NCBI GenBank assembly: GCA_964017185.1
Contig: OZ024877.1
Location: forward strand, 3,388,006 to 3,452,005
Reading direction: 5' to 3'
Source: Rugalucina vietnamica
Lineage: Eukaryota; Mollusca; Bivalvia; Lucinida; Lucinidae
Length of the DNA stretch: 64,000 bases
Part shown: positions 31,108-42,359 of the stretch, piece by piece
How positions within the stretch are numbered: position 1 is the stretch's first letter
Layout: each line of letters begins with the position of its first letter
The notes under the pieces: generated by a model
What the model was told of the DNA's origin: nothing
Database searches by the model: none
The model's input: the letters and a program-made list of their open reading frames with translations, nothing else
Position numbers and translations under genes: made by a program

Positions 31108-32015
31108 TTGTAGTCTTCTTATGTATGTTTTCATATTTTTAGTTAAAGTGTTTTGGCACCCTTATTTGATATGTACTTCAAAATGAAGAGCTTTCAAAAC
31201 CATGAATTTTGATATAAAAATGATAAAAATCGGCTGGGAAATAAGAAAGTTATAGACAATTTAACATGCAAAAAATGATTGCATGGGCGCCGCCATTTTG
31301 TTTATTCGGTTAGTTTTCATATTTTTATTAAAATCAAAATAACCACTGAACCCAATTATAATAAATACTTCTTCAAGCATTGGGATCAGCTAGTTCTACA
31401 TTCTGGAGAAAGATTTTTCAAAATCGCCCGAGAAATAGAGCAATAAGAGCAATTTGAAAATATTCAAAATGGCCGCCAGGAGTCTACTTTTGGTAATGAG
31501 TGGAGTCTAAATTAAAACTGAAAAAATCAAATTAAATGAATTTTTCCCGAATATTTTCGTATCAAACTTTGATAGCTGTTTATTTCTAGCAACAGGCAAT
31601 ATTGTTAATCGAATGAGCACACATTCATAGAATTTCTATGTTAAAAGAAGCCTTTAATTTTGATTTTATCCCAATTTTTTAACCTTAACTAGAAAACAAA
31701 ATGGCGGCAGTCCATATTTCATACTTAATGACCCATAACTTTCTTATTAGACCACCGATTTTCATCAAATTTATATCAAAATGCTTGGTTTTGAACGTCC
31801 TTGTATTTGAAGTACATATCAATTTAGGGTACCAAAACACTTTAAGTTTAGGTAACTGAGTGGCCACCTATTGGGAAAATAGCTGCTCATTCGGCTTACG
31901 ATGTGTTTTCATGGTATAAGTACCTGATTGTTCATTTAGTTTTTTCCCACCTCGGTTTTTGGAGTGGTAATCTTTTTCTGATTGCGCCTTTTCCTGATCT
32001 TTGCCTACTTGTACT
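31108..32015 (+). repeat. Family A copy split by a TTAA element
   Basis: Left flank TCTTATGTATGTTTTCATAT and TTTTTAGTTAA; right flank TTAAGTTTAGGTAACTGAG and onward to TTTGCCTACTTGTAC at 32015. Removing 31147-31841 plus one TTAA restores the usual family A order. Confidence 0.88.
31147..31841. mobile_element. 695 bp inverted-repeat transposon with TTAA target duplication
   Basis: Ends AGTGTTTTGGCACCC and GGTACCAAAACACT, flanked by TTAA at 31143-31146 and 31842-31845. Inverted arms of about 200 bp: TTGATATAAAAATGATAAAA pairs with TTTTCATCAAATTTATATCA, and both arms hold GCCGCCATTTTGTTT or its complement. TTAA duplication is typical of piggyBac-, Kolobok- and Sola3-type transposases, so this is probably a non-autonomous member of one of them. 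No transposase is encoded. Confidence 0.88.
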
Positions 32016-32317
32016 TTTTTCTATCGACATTAGAATGCGGCTAGGTAATTGCTTATAGTAGCTAAAATACTGTGGTATTTTTGCCTGTGCAATTACACAT
32101 TTATTAACAATAAGAAGAATCAATGCAAAAAGAATGAGGAGGCTCATAAAGTATATTATGATAACAAAATAAATAAATCGTACATTTTAAGATGTGAATG
32201 TAGCAGAAAGCCTGCAGATTTTTGGCTCAAGCAGTACACTAGAAGATAAATGGTCATGCCCTTACTGTGATCGCGTCAAGCAAGCGTATGTTTTTACTAT
32301 TTGAAGGTAAAACTAAC

Positions 32318-32497
32318 CGTTGCACAACGTTGGTAGCTGAACATTCCAGATTCCAGCTTGAGAACAGATTAAGTAAACAATAGTTGTGTTCTTCTTGTAC
32401 CCATATCCACACTGAATATCAGACATATTGCACGATCCGCCTAGCTGTGTGCAATTTTCAGGTAATGTGGTGTTGCCGAGCCCTTCTTCACTGCAAC
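32318..32497 (-). CDS. Sushi module exon (module 1, first of the array)
   Basis: Internal exon of 180 bp, phase 1 to phase 1: acceptor CAACTCAG before 32497, donor AACG|GTTAGT after 32318. It encodes GCSEEGLGNTTLPENC, GGSCNMSDIQCGYGYKKN, LICSQAGIWNVQ and PTLCNG. All six cysteines and the conserved W are present, but it is diverged from the central modules: E-T-x-C is lost and cysteines 3 and 4 are one residue further apart. No internal methionine-started frame marks it. Its phase-1 start cannot join directly to the phase-2 end of 38977-39136, so an exon between them is missing from this annotation. Confidence 0.82.
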
Positions 32498-34094
32498 CTG
32501 AGTTGATACGGAAAAATCAAATATTTAATAAACGAGCTATAATGCTTCTGTTTAATTGCCACTTACACCTTTCAAATTTGTTGTCGACAAAATGGTATTG
32601 GAATTAATACAGAAAACAAAATTATATGTTATGCTGATAGCCGTTAGACAAAAGGGAAACCTTTGCAGGATTCTGTTTTATTTTGAAATATAATATACGA
32701 ATGCCAACTTGTGATGAAAATCCGTCATGGAATGAACATCACCACGCCACAGTTCAAGACTAAAAACATTTTATCATCTTTGTGGTCTTTAAGCAAAATA
32801 CGAACTTACTTGTCAACAGATCATAAACAAATTATTCTATAATGCTTAATTTAAGTGCTTATTTAGTTATTTTCCGACCCCCTTTATTATTTTCATTTTT
32901 TTTGGTGGGAATGTCTTTCAGACTGCGCCATTTCCTGTTCATTGTCTACTTTTATTTTTCTATTCAAACGCACATTGAATACTGCAATGCTGTATGGTGT
33001 AATACATATAACAAAATACACTGTATCAATATAAAAAATGAATAAATTACAAAATTGTGAACTTATTTTAGCACATGAAAATGATGGACTCAAGCACTCG
33101 TTAAACCCCCTATTTCATAAAAGTGTTCACTGCTCTGACAGCATTTTCTGTTTTTATTATTTTTTTTTTTTGTATTTTGATCAGTTCGTTTTCCTTAACA
33201 GATCAAACAATTGAATCGAACGAGCAAATCAAAAAGAAAACAAATAATACAGACCTACATCAAAAAGAAACCCAACAAACGAAAGATAACTCACTCGTTA
33301 TGGACGATCCGAAAAATGTCGGTACATCAATGTATGACATGTGCTGTAGCCCATTTGTTGGTTCGAAGTCTGTCACGTTTGATGCGTCCAATCTGTGTAC
33401 TTTTGTAATTTTACTGTGAATAAAGCACTGAAATAACTAAAATGTGTTTTTTGGTGTCTGAGGTAAATGTGTTCCCTCAAAAATTCAAAAATGACCAGAA
33501 AATGGCACAATCAGAAAGAAATTCCCACTCCAAAAACCGAAGTGGGAAAAAAACTAAAGTCTAAAAACTTGCCTCTGATAATGGTTTTTCGCAGAAAATG
33601 TTGTATGGCGGACAAAAGACAGAGTGTTTTGATGTCAAAATCTCAGTCTCAGTTTGTCCTAATAGGACCTGCAAAAAATTTGAAAATCGGTCATTGATAA
33701 AGTTTTAACGGCAAAAATGAATTTTCAATGAGGATTCTGTATTGACAAGGGAGGTATTCGATGATCGCAAAAATTGATACTTTTCGGAAAATTTTACTTG
33801 ATCATGAAGATTTAGCATCAAGTAAGTTATATGTGTCATATAAAATGATTTCGAACAATCATTTTAAAATACTAAGGATTTGCATTTTTGCAGGAAAATA
33901 TTTACCTCCCTTTCATGAGATTTTTTTTGTACAGAAAATCCCTATTCAAAAATGTTTTGACCATATTTGTTTTTATTTGTCCATCGATTTTAAAAATTTT
34001 TGCTACACATTTTGAGACAAACTAAGTGCTCAGTTATGCCAAGAAAATATTTTTGATGAATTCAAACAGTTGCAAAATATCTGCGAAATAGAGG
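32498..34094. other. Intron with two family A scraps
   Basis: Sense scrap at 32900-32955 (GGTGGGAATGTCTTTCAGAC) and antisense scrap at about 33495-33560 (ATTCCCACTCCAAAAACCGA). Open frames at 33123-33419 and 33467-33697 match nothing known to me. Confidence 0.5.
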
Positions 34095-34250
34095 ATATTT
34101 GCTTTTTTTCGGTGAAAACCAATTATATTCCACCAAGTGAGTTGAAAACATCAAAATTTTCACGAGTGCGTAGCACGAGTGAAAATTTTTATGTTTTCTA
34201 CACATGAGGTGAAATATATTTGGTATTCACCGAAAAAAAGCAAATTTTCT
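34095..34250. repeat. Foldback element centred near 34170
   Basis: TTTGCTTTTTTTCGGTGAA pairs with TTCACCGAAAAAAAGCAAA, and ATCAAAATTTTCACGAGTGC pairs across GTAGCAC with ACGAGTGAAAATTTTTATG. Arms about 70 bp. No coding capacity. Confidence 0.8.
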
Positions 34251-34512
34251 TTTTATTTTATACAACACACGGGCATTTTCCAATTTACAAGGCAGGCGGT
34301 AAAAATGCAAAAACCAAAAATTTTTGAAAACACAAATAATTTTGGTACCACATTGTTCCTTACGTTCTAACTAAGAAAATGAATACCCACACTTTGTGTT
34401 TTCGTTCATAAACAAGGGAGTTATAGGCGTTTAAATTTCTGAAGTGAGACACATTTAATGACGTCAAGTAAATGGAAACGTCAGAAGTAATCCAAAATCT
34501 ACAGTGAAGATA

Positions 34513-34632
34513 TAGGCTGATATCAGTCACTGGTGACTTTTGATATCAGTGAGATTTGATATCAGTGTAATTTCATATCAATGAAAATACCAATTTTATC
34601 AAGTTTTGATATACATTGGTTTTCACTGTAGA
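34513..34632. repeat. TTTGATATCAGTG motif cluster
   Basis: GATATCAGTCACTGG, TTGATATCAGTGAG, TTGATATCAGTGTA, TCATATCAATG and TTTGATATACATTGG follow one another within 120 bp. A short diverged tandem array. Confidence 0.65.
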
Positions 34633-34727
34633 GTATAAAATAAACGCTATTATCACACACTAGGAAATACACTTTAAATTGACAATACATGTCAATGAAA
34701 AGTTTACGTCCTGAAACACCACTTGTA

Positions 34728-34971
34728 CATGTATATAGTAAAACTCTGGTTTATTGGGGTATACATATTTTCGTTATTTTTTATCTAAAATATAGATTGT
34801 GGGTACTCGTTAAAACCGCCTTGCCGAGGCGGTTCTAACCCACAATCAATGCGGTGTACCCACAATCAATTTTTTGAGCAAAAATATCAAAACTATCGAA
34901 TATTTCCCGATGAATTTTCAATTTTTACAGCTAAATCTCTGTACATTGCATGGGCATGTACATTTCGTAAT
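34728..34971 (+). mobile_element. Family D MITE, copy 9 (left end missing)
   Basis: Begins in TATATAGTAAAACTCTGG, core CGTTAAAACCGCCTTG / CCGAGGCGGTTCTAAC, then a duplicated ACCCACAATCAAT, ending ATTTCGTAATG. Confidence 0.78.
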
Positions 34972-35148
34972 GGATACTTAGTATTTCATCATGCTTGCTC
35001 AAAATGATTTTAAAGTGGCACAAATTACATACCTGAGACAAAATTTTCATAATCAAAAAACTTTTTTGAAAAGTATTAATTTTCGTGATTATCGATTATC
35101 TCCCCTGTCACTGCAAAATTCCCATTTAAAATTTATTTTGGCCATAAA

Positions 35149-35255
35149 AAGGTACAAGTAGGCAAAGATCAGGAAAAGGCGCAATCAGAAAAAGATTCCC
35201 ACTCCAAAAACCGAGGTGGGAAAAAAACAAACTAACAATCAGATACTTATTCAGG
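35149..35255 (-). repeat. Family A fragment
   Basis: GTACAAGTAGGCAAAGATCA to AACTAACAATCAGATACTTA, antisense. Confidence 0.9.
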
Positions 35256-35551
35256 TACATAAAAACTTTATCTGCTAACTGATTTTCATAACTTTTGCAG
35301 GTCCTGAGAGGACAAAATAAGATCAACATTTTAACATGATAATATTTTTTCTATCGTCTTCCACATAAATCTCTTATGCGACAAACAATTATTAAAGGCA
35401 AGGTTTTAGACTTTAGTCAGTCGTTTGATTTGGAATTGAGGATCGGTGTCTTCTCTATATACATTCATAATTATCTAGGGACAAGAAATTACAAACAAAT
35501 GACTGTTATTGTTTGATGTATTATTTATATTTCTATGTCAACGCCAAAAAT

Positions 35552-35826
35552 CCAAGTCGATACTTCTGTGGTGGTTCTTTTTGTTTTATGTCTTGGTGTT
35601 TAAAATATTTTGTGCTGTTGGCGCCTTATGTATGTTTGCATATTTTTAGTTAAGTTAAGGTAACTGAGTGGCCACCTATTGGGAAAATAGCTGCTCATTC
35701 GGCTTACGAAGTGTTTTCATGGTATAAGTACCTGATTGTTAGTTTGGTTTTTTCCCACCTTGGTTTTTGGAGTGAAGTCTTTTTCTGATTGCGCCTTTTC
35801 CTGATCTTTGCCTACTTGTACTTTTT
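35552..35826 (+). repeat. Family A fragment
   Basis: CAAGTCGATACTTCTGTGGT to TTTGCCTACTTGTAC. Confidence 0.92.
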
Positions 35827-36039
35827 AAACATAATATATACAATATGAAGCTATCCGTGACACCGCATTACCCTCTACAATTGGGTCTGTGTATTACAAT
35901 GGTTGATGAGGTAGTAAGGAAAAGATGAAATATTTGTTTTCACAAGGTCATGATCATAAACTTAGTGGTTCTCCGATTCATCATACAGATGTCTGCATGA
36001 ATACACGTAATAATCCTATCCCACTCCCCGACAAGCGCA

Positions 36040-36088
36040 TGTTAACCCAGAGGACCAATAGTAACTCTAACCTGAATTTTGGTCTTTG

Positions 36089-36120
<32 letters not shown>

Positions 36121-36530
36121 TGTCCCAGGTCAAGTTAGACAATGTGTAAAATAACCTTGACCTTAAATACTTATATAATTTCAATAGCATGGTTAACTGT
36201 CTCTAATAGGGCTTACACACTAACACGTGATCCGTTGCGATCATCAACGAAATCTCTAGATTTTTAAGTATTTTCAGGGCACAGTCTAAAATCTGTCTGA
36301 AAAGCTAACATTTATTCTTATAGACGATGCCATACAAATGAAAAATATCAACCCAAAAACATGATTTATGATGAACTAGTGTGCCCAATGCTGCATACCA
36401 AGTTTCGTTGACATCGGCCCACCGGTTCTTGGAAGGAAACATTTTTTAATATTCTTTAACAATGTTGATAATCTCTTCTTAAGGATACCCAAAATGATGT
36501 TTGGCTTTTTTTTTTGGTCTAGGGTTCTCT

Positions 36531-36567
<37 letters not shown>
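36040..36567. repeat. Family C remnant with poly-A and poly-T runs
   Basis: CAGAGGACCAATAGTAACTC and GCATACCAAGTTTCGTTGAC belong to family C units. A 27 bp A run (36089-36115) and a 34 bp T run (about 36534-36567) flank the remnant. Confidence 0.6.
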
Positions 36568-36568
<1 letters not shown>

Positions 36569-36611
36569 AGAAAATTAAGTTTTAATCTTTAGTACGCAAC
36601 AACTTAATTTA

Positions 36612-37172
36612 CTCCATCATGGAAGCATCTCCGTTCGGAACTTAACCCCTTCGATTCTATACTGAAATAGTAAAATTTAGGTTTGAAGGGGTCAAGAGAA
36701 AAAAAATCAATAATTGATGTAATTATGTAATTCAAAAGTCAAAAATGCTAAATTCATTAAACAAAAATCAATATAATACATCAGGAAAACATGTCCGTGA
36801 AATGTTTACCCCTTTAAACCCCACTTTTATATAGCAAAAAAATGGGTATGCAGGGGCATACCTATTTTTCTTATTTTTGCTCGAAAACTTAGAGTGTGGG
36901 CACAAGTCTGCGCCGAGGCGGTTCTAACGTCTACCCACAATCTATGTTTTGAGCAAAATAAGAAAAAAAATCAAAAATTTCCTGCTAAAAATTTTCAACT
37001 TTTACAACTTAAGAAAAATCTATATTTTACATGGGCGTGTTTTCGTAATGAAATCATTATTTTATGATAGGCAAGGTAAATATTTGTAAAATTAAAATTT
37101 AGTTCATAAATAGATATTTAATATGTAATTAAAAGAAATTCCCAAAGTAATCAAGGAGAAGTTCCCGTAATG
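36612..37172 (+). mobile_element. Family E element split by a D element
   Basis: TCCATCATGGAAGCATCTCC to AAAATCAATATAAT, then the D copy at 36779-37050, then GATAGGCAAGGTAAATATTT to GAGAAGTTCCCGTAATG. The uninterrupted relative at 8293-8551 confirms the join. Confidence 0.8.
36779..37050 (+). mobile_element. Family D MITE, copy 10
   Basis: CATCAGGAAAACATGTCCG to GGGCGTGTTTTCGTAATG, inserted in family E. Left half of the palindrome is damaged (GGGCACAAGTCTGCGCC instead of the usual arm), the right half is intact. Confidence 0.85.
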
Positions 37173-37257
37173 CAATAAATTGTCTGTTAATGCCTCATCA
37201 CAGATAAGCGAAAATCTCTCGACGTAGATTTGCGTTTGACTGCGAAAAATAACTTGT

Positions 37258-37312
37258 GTTTGTTTGGTATATTGTTTGACGTCCCAGTCAACAGCTATGG
37301 TCATGTAGAGAC
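37258..37312 (-). repeat. SINE-like fragment, ACGTCCCAGTCAACAGCTAT
   Basis: TTGACGTCCCAGTCAACAGC then ATGGTCATGTAGAGACG. Related pieces at 30575-30612, 41808-41870, 42990-43027, 51554-51660 and 61325-61370. Confidence 0.6.
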
Positions 37313-37439
37313 GTTAGCTTTTGAAAGGAATGTAAAGTAATAAATCAAACAAACACGAATTCCTATCTGGCAATAACACACAAGTCTGCGTCGAAGAACT
37401 TCAGCTTAAATTCGACGAGTTATATAGAAAATCTGAAAC

Positions 37440-37690
37440 AAAAATCGACTTTATCCCATTGAAACACCTAGGTGACTATATTGGACCTGGCCATAAAAAA
37501 GTCAAGGTTTATCCGAATGTATGATTTATACCAACTAAATTGGGGCACGGTCCTTGAGCATTGGTTCACGGTTCCGGAGAAGAAGATTGTTTAATGTTTT
37601 TATCAAATAAGGGCATGACAGTCATCTTGGTCATGTGATATGGATCATTTGTACATGTACTGATAAAATGGTTCGAGGACACTTTTAATA
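37440..37690 (+). repeat. Family C remnant
   Basis: CACGGTTCCGGAGAAGAAGA, GGTTTATCCGAATGTATGAT and GTCATCTTGGTCATGTGATA match family C blocks, heavily decayed. Confidence 0.6.
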
Positions 37691-38976
37691 AATTTTATAA
37701 TTGACGTTCCAGTGTTTTTTGTATTTTCACAAGTTTAATAATGGTCTTTTGCCAATATTTATATAAAATGTTATTTGTCGAATCTTATTTTTGACTGGTT
37801 AAATTACATCGACAAACACGTGGTATTTACATGTTTATAAATATAAAAATATTTGAAAATTGCCCTATCCAAATCCTTTTAAATTATGGAAATATTGATA
37901 ATGATATAGTTCGGCTTGAAATGTGAAATTTCAGTCATCACATTCAGTGGATAACGCTACAGAGACACTTTTTGAAAGACAACTGTAAGCAAAAAATCAG
38001 TAAAAATGACATTACTGATAAAATGGCAGAATCCCAACATCGATAAAATTTGTGCGAGACTTCCCAATAAAACCTACAGAAATGCAATTTGTTACAAAGA
38101 GCTAGAGCCACATCAGAACTGAAAGATTCAACATTGTTAATGATGTGCAAAATGTTAGTCACAAAGAAATAGCTGTTTAAACAACAAGTTAGCAGAAAAG
38201 TCCACGTCAAACAATTTAAACGTCATGGCATGCCCCGGATAATCCTAACACATGTCGCAAAAATCGTCATAAAAACAACAATTTCTATCGATTTGCCTAA
38301 AACTATTGACTGTAAACCTTCGTGGATTGGGAATAAAAATATGAAAATTTGCTTTAAGTCCATTGAGAAATAATAGTTTTATAGGAAGTTTTGACTCGGC
38401 CAAAGTACATGTATACAGAAATCCAGGTGTCAAATGACGTTAACGTCTTGGCGTGCTCCAGGTAGCGCTAACACGTATCGAACATATTGTCATAGCAACA
38501 ACGTTTATCAAGCGATTTGTCTGAAACTTTCCATGCTTGTTTGTATTAAATTGATGGCAAACATACGGTAATTTCAGAGAAATCTCATCCGTACTTTTGA
38601 TTTTATTAGAAAAGACCACATACGTTTTGCTCAGCCTACGTAAAAACTTTTGTTTCCCCCTTTTAAAGGATTATTCCCTTACTACCCCCTTTTGAACGTT
38701 TTAACTGCTTCCAAAGAATCACACTTTTATATTTTTATTCACAAGCAATTTGGCTTTGATTGGCGGTTTGATTGAAGCGGTTTCAAATAGGAAATGTTTG
38801 AACGACAACAATAACGACAACGACGGATACCATTGTGTTTCATATTCTTCTAAATAATGCTTTTGGAGGCTGTTTGATGCTTCTACTGAATTCTATTTCT
38901 ATCTAGTACAAACTATTTGTTCTATACAGCCCTCGTCTTAAATAAAATGTATATAATGTGTGTATGAAATTCTAAC
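37691..38976. other. Intron with a diverged ~222 bp direct repeat
   Basis: AACGTCATGGCATGCCCCGG at 38220 recurs as AACGTCTTGGCGTGCTCCAG at 38442, and CGATTTGCCTAAAACT recurs as CGATTTGTCTGAAACT. Nothing else recognised. The missing propeller A exon should lie between here and 32498 but was not found. Confidence 0.55.
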
Positions 38977-39136
38977 CGTGAAGTCGAAGAAACAACGTAG
39001 TATATATAGTCACCAACAACTTTCATATCATATACTGATCCAGATGGTAGTGTGTAAAACACGGCCTTACTACTGCCATCATAGTTCATTTTCAAGATTG
39101 TACCGGCAGTGGTGTCACTCCGCAGCACAGTTTGAT
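38977..39136 (-). CDS. Beta-propeller A, blade exon (third visible)
   Basis: Internal exon of 160 bp, phase 1 to phase 2: acceptor CTTTTTTCAG before 39136, donor CACG|GTTAGA after 38977. It encodes DQTVLRSDTTAGTILKMNYD, GSSKAVFYTLPSG, then SVYDMKVVGDYIYYVVSST. The I-L-K-M-N-Y-D-G strand followed by D-x-K-V-x-G-D-Y-I-Y-Y is a full YWTD-type blade. It matches 2693-2846 of propeller B in phase, length and layout. It should be followed by a phase-2-to-1 exon like 2257-2366, which I could not find. Confidence 0.82.
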
Positions 39137-39335
39137 CTGAAAAAAGAGTGACATACATGTACATGTACCAATACAGATATCTAAAACGAAAGCATTTACT
39201 CTTAAATTATACATTTGGAAAAAGTAAGGGAACACCTAAACGTAATTTTCTCTTTGCGAAATCATCACTTTCCAATTCTGATAGTCGGTTACTTTGATCC
39301 GCTATTAAACCGTGATAAGGTCAGAATGTGCACAT

Positions 39336-39487
39336 GCTTATTGGGAAAGTAGCTGCTCATTCGGCTTACGATATGTTTCATGGTATAAGTACCTGGTTGT
39401 TAGTTTGATTTTTTTCCCACCTCGATTTTTTGAGTGGGAATCTTTTTCTGATTGCGCCTTTTCCTGATCTTTGCCTACTTGTACCTT
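39336..39487 (+). repeat. Family A, terminal fragment
   Basis: TTATTGGGAAAGTAGCTGCT to TTTGCCTACTTGTACC. Confidence 0.9.
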
Positions 39488-39639
39488 TTTAAAACAGGAA
39501 AGTCTGGTTTGTACAGCAGTAATGCTCACGACTACGGTTCTTGCTCCAGGAATCAATCTATTAACCTACCACCAGTGTTGTGATAACTGTTCCTATTCCT
39601 ATATTTGTAAACCAATGGTATTTTTATCGAATACACTAT

Positions 39640-39850
39640 TTTTGTGCTGTTTGAACCTTATGTACGTTTTTATAATTTTAGTTAAGTTCGGGTAACTGAG
39701 TGGTCGCATATTGGGAAATAGCTGCCCACTCGGCTTACTATATGTTTTCTAAGTACATTTATAACTACCTAATTGTCAATTAAGTTGTTTCCCACCTCGG
39801 TGTTTGGAGTGGGAACGTCTGATTGCGCCTTTTCCTTGACCATTGCCTTT
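39640..39850 (+). repeat. Family A, older diverged copy
   Basis: TTTTTGTGCTGTTTGAACCT, GGTAACTGAGTGGTCGCATA, CGTCTGATTGCGCCTTTTCC. The GTTTGAACC variant marks an older subfamily shared with 48530 and 56640. Confidence 0.8.
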
Positions 39851-40194
39851 CAACTAACAAGGAATTAAATACGGTCACCAGCATTGTCATCAGTTCTTCA
39901 GTGGAACCTGTCCTAAGCAAGTTGCCAAGTGAAACTCTAAAATCGCGTGGTTGGAACCAGGTGCTTGCTTAATGCAGATACATGTATGTGTTTTACACAC
40001 GTTGCGCGTCCTAACCATGAAAACTAGACGTGTAGTTAAACACCGTCTCATCTACAAAATGAACTAAGATACATATCGCCAAGTAGCATAAAAAAGTACA
40101 AGTATCTTCTTGGTAGAGTATGTCCTCTATTAAAGTGGTAGTACATGACAATGGTATGCATAAAACTTAAATAATTGGCTTTTTAGTGAAAAAG

Positions 40195-40435
40195 GGACAA
40201 GTAGGCAAAGATCAGGAAAAAGGCGCAATCAGGAAAAGATTCCCACTCCAAAAACCGAGGTGGGAAAAAAACAAACTAACAATCAGGTACTATACCATGA
40301 AACATATCGTAAGCCGAATGAGCAGCTATTTTCCCAATAGGTGGCCACTCAGTTACCTTAACTTAACTAAAACTATGAAAACACACATAAGGCGCAAACA
40401 GCACAAAACATTTTAAACACCAAGACATAAAACAA
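40195..40435 (-). repeat. Family A fragment
   Basis: ACAAGTAGGCAAAGATCAGG to ACACCAAGACATAAAACAAA, antisense. The stretch 39851-40194 before it holds nothing recognised. Confidence 0.9.
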
Positions 40436-40607
40436 ACGTCGTTATCAACATTATTACATTTGAGAAGATAAAGTTAATTTATTTTACGTACAATAAATAT
40501 TGAATTTGTATTTTGAGAAAATTTTAAAATGTCAATATTTTACACCTGTCGAAGATAGAATAACATTGAATCTGTCACCTGTCATAAATTTAGAATGTTC
40601 TGTACGT

Positions 40608-41320
40608 GGACAATTCGGACCTTGGCTAATTCGGACCTGATTCGGACCTCGCTGTGGACAACTCAGACCTTGGCTTTCGGACCTCGACCACTGGTCAGAT
40701 CGGACCCCGGGAAATCGAGGTCTGAATTGACCAATATTTGTGATGAAATCGCTCTGAGCAGCCTACCTGTTTCATACGGGTAAACTGTGTTTTAGAAAAT
40801 GTTGTCACCATGTTAATCAGCTTGCGGAGTCATCTTAATTTTCGTCGTCGTCATGTCCAGAAAGCAGTAAAACCTGCTTACAACATCCGTTTAAGCTATA
40901 AATAGTTTACTAAATCCATGCAACAGATTGCAAATACGGCCAGTACTAGGATACAAGTCTTATTTAGATGTTTGGATGGCTCATTGTTGATCTTTACACA
41001 GTTTTTAAGGAAAATACAAAATGAAACGGTCAATATTGACCAATGGAAAAGGCCCGAAATGTCCGAAGGAAATGGTCCGAAGTGACCAATTGAAAAACTC
41101 CGAATTTACCGAGAGAAAAGGTCCGAAGAGACCAAAGGATTTCCTTATTGAGGTCCGAATTCATCAATAAAATAAGGTCCGAATTGGCCAGTGGTCGAGG
41201 TCCGAATCGACCAGTGGTCGAGGTCCGAATCGACCAGTGGTCGAGGTCCGAATTGACTAGAGCCGAGATTTTGAGGGTCTGAATTGACTAAGGCCGAATT
41301 AGTCAAGGCCCGAATTGTCC
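40608..41320. repeat. Foldback array of TCCGAATTGACC-like motifs
   Basis: Outer ends GGACAATTCGG (40608) and CCGAATTGTCC (41310) are perfect complements. The left arm to about 40735 repeats TTCGGACCT variants; the right part from about 41030 repeats AGGTCCGAA variants, including three tandem 23 bp units with GACCAGTGGTCGAGGTCCGA at about 41175-41260. A roughly 290 bp middle has no motif. Flanks share TTTAGAAT..T. Class unknown. Confidence 0.8.
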
Positions 41321-41477
41321 ATAATTCATTTAGAATATACGAAAAACTGCCATAGAATTAGAATACCCAAGGTTGTATTGATGGCAGCGATTTAATGGTT
41401 AAAATAGTTACAAAATTATCATTTTTTTAGATAGTTGTGATTTAATCTCTTACAAACGGCATAGCTATTTCTATAAA

Positions 41478-41615
41478 AAGGTACAAGTAGGCAAAGATCA
41501 GGAAAAGGCGCAATCAGAAAAAGATTCCCACTCCGAAAACCGAGGTGGGAAAAAACCAAGCTAACAATCAGGTACTTATACCATGAAACATATCGTAAGC
41601 CGAATGAGCAGCTAT
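41478..41615 (-). repeat. Family A fragment
   Basis: GTACAAGTAGGCAAAGATCA to CGAATGAGCAGCTAT, antisense. Confidence 0.92.
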
Positions 41616-42359
41616 AAAATCGAAATTGAACGGCTGCTGTCAATAACGTGATCTGAAAAGTTAAATAGCTCTAACCAAAGTGCACTTGTCTCTCAAAAAT
41701 GTGCAAATGAAGTGCACTTCCTGTAACCTTAAGTTCTACCTCCACTGTACATATACATTTTTTTTTGTCACGAGCGGTATATTGTTTTTGTTTCTCTGAT
41801 TTTTTGATACTTTACGCCCCATGTAATGTCTATGGTCATGTTAGGACGCTGCCTCCATTTGATGGGACTCCACTAGATTTGATATAAGATGCCACCCGAA
41901 AATTGCGTTGAATAGAACCAACCAAGTAACCAACAAAGACTCATATATGAATGATTTGACAAGAGTAGTGTATTGTGCCTGATATATTATATTTTCAATA
42001 GATGAGAGACTAGCTTTCTCTTTACATGCCTATATTTCACTCCTCCATCTTCGTTTGAAGTTTTGCTCTCATTATCCAGTTATTGAAAAGAATTTCGTTT
42101 CTGTTAAACAACATCGGCAATACGAAAATGATTCAGTAAATTATTGCTGTTTTTGTTCTTGTTGCTAAACGTTCCAGTAAAGTACTGTATTATAGCGGGA
42201 CGTCGACACCATTTGTAGCTCAGGCCTTCTAAGCTGTTTTACCTCTGCTCATTTGGTTATTCACTAATAAACCTAAGGCATTGGGTTGCCGATCTGTTTA
42301 TCAAAGCCCTGGGCCGATTTGGGTAAATTTGAGGATACAGTTCATGATGGTTGCAGTTA

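Noticed and set aside
41160-41265. CRISPR-like array
   Set aside because: The 23 bp units are contiguous with no spacers, and the setting is clearly eukaryotic.
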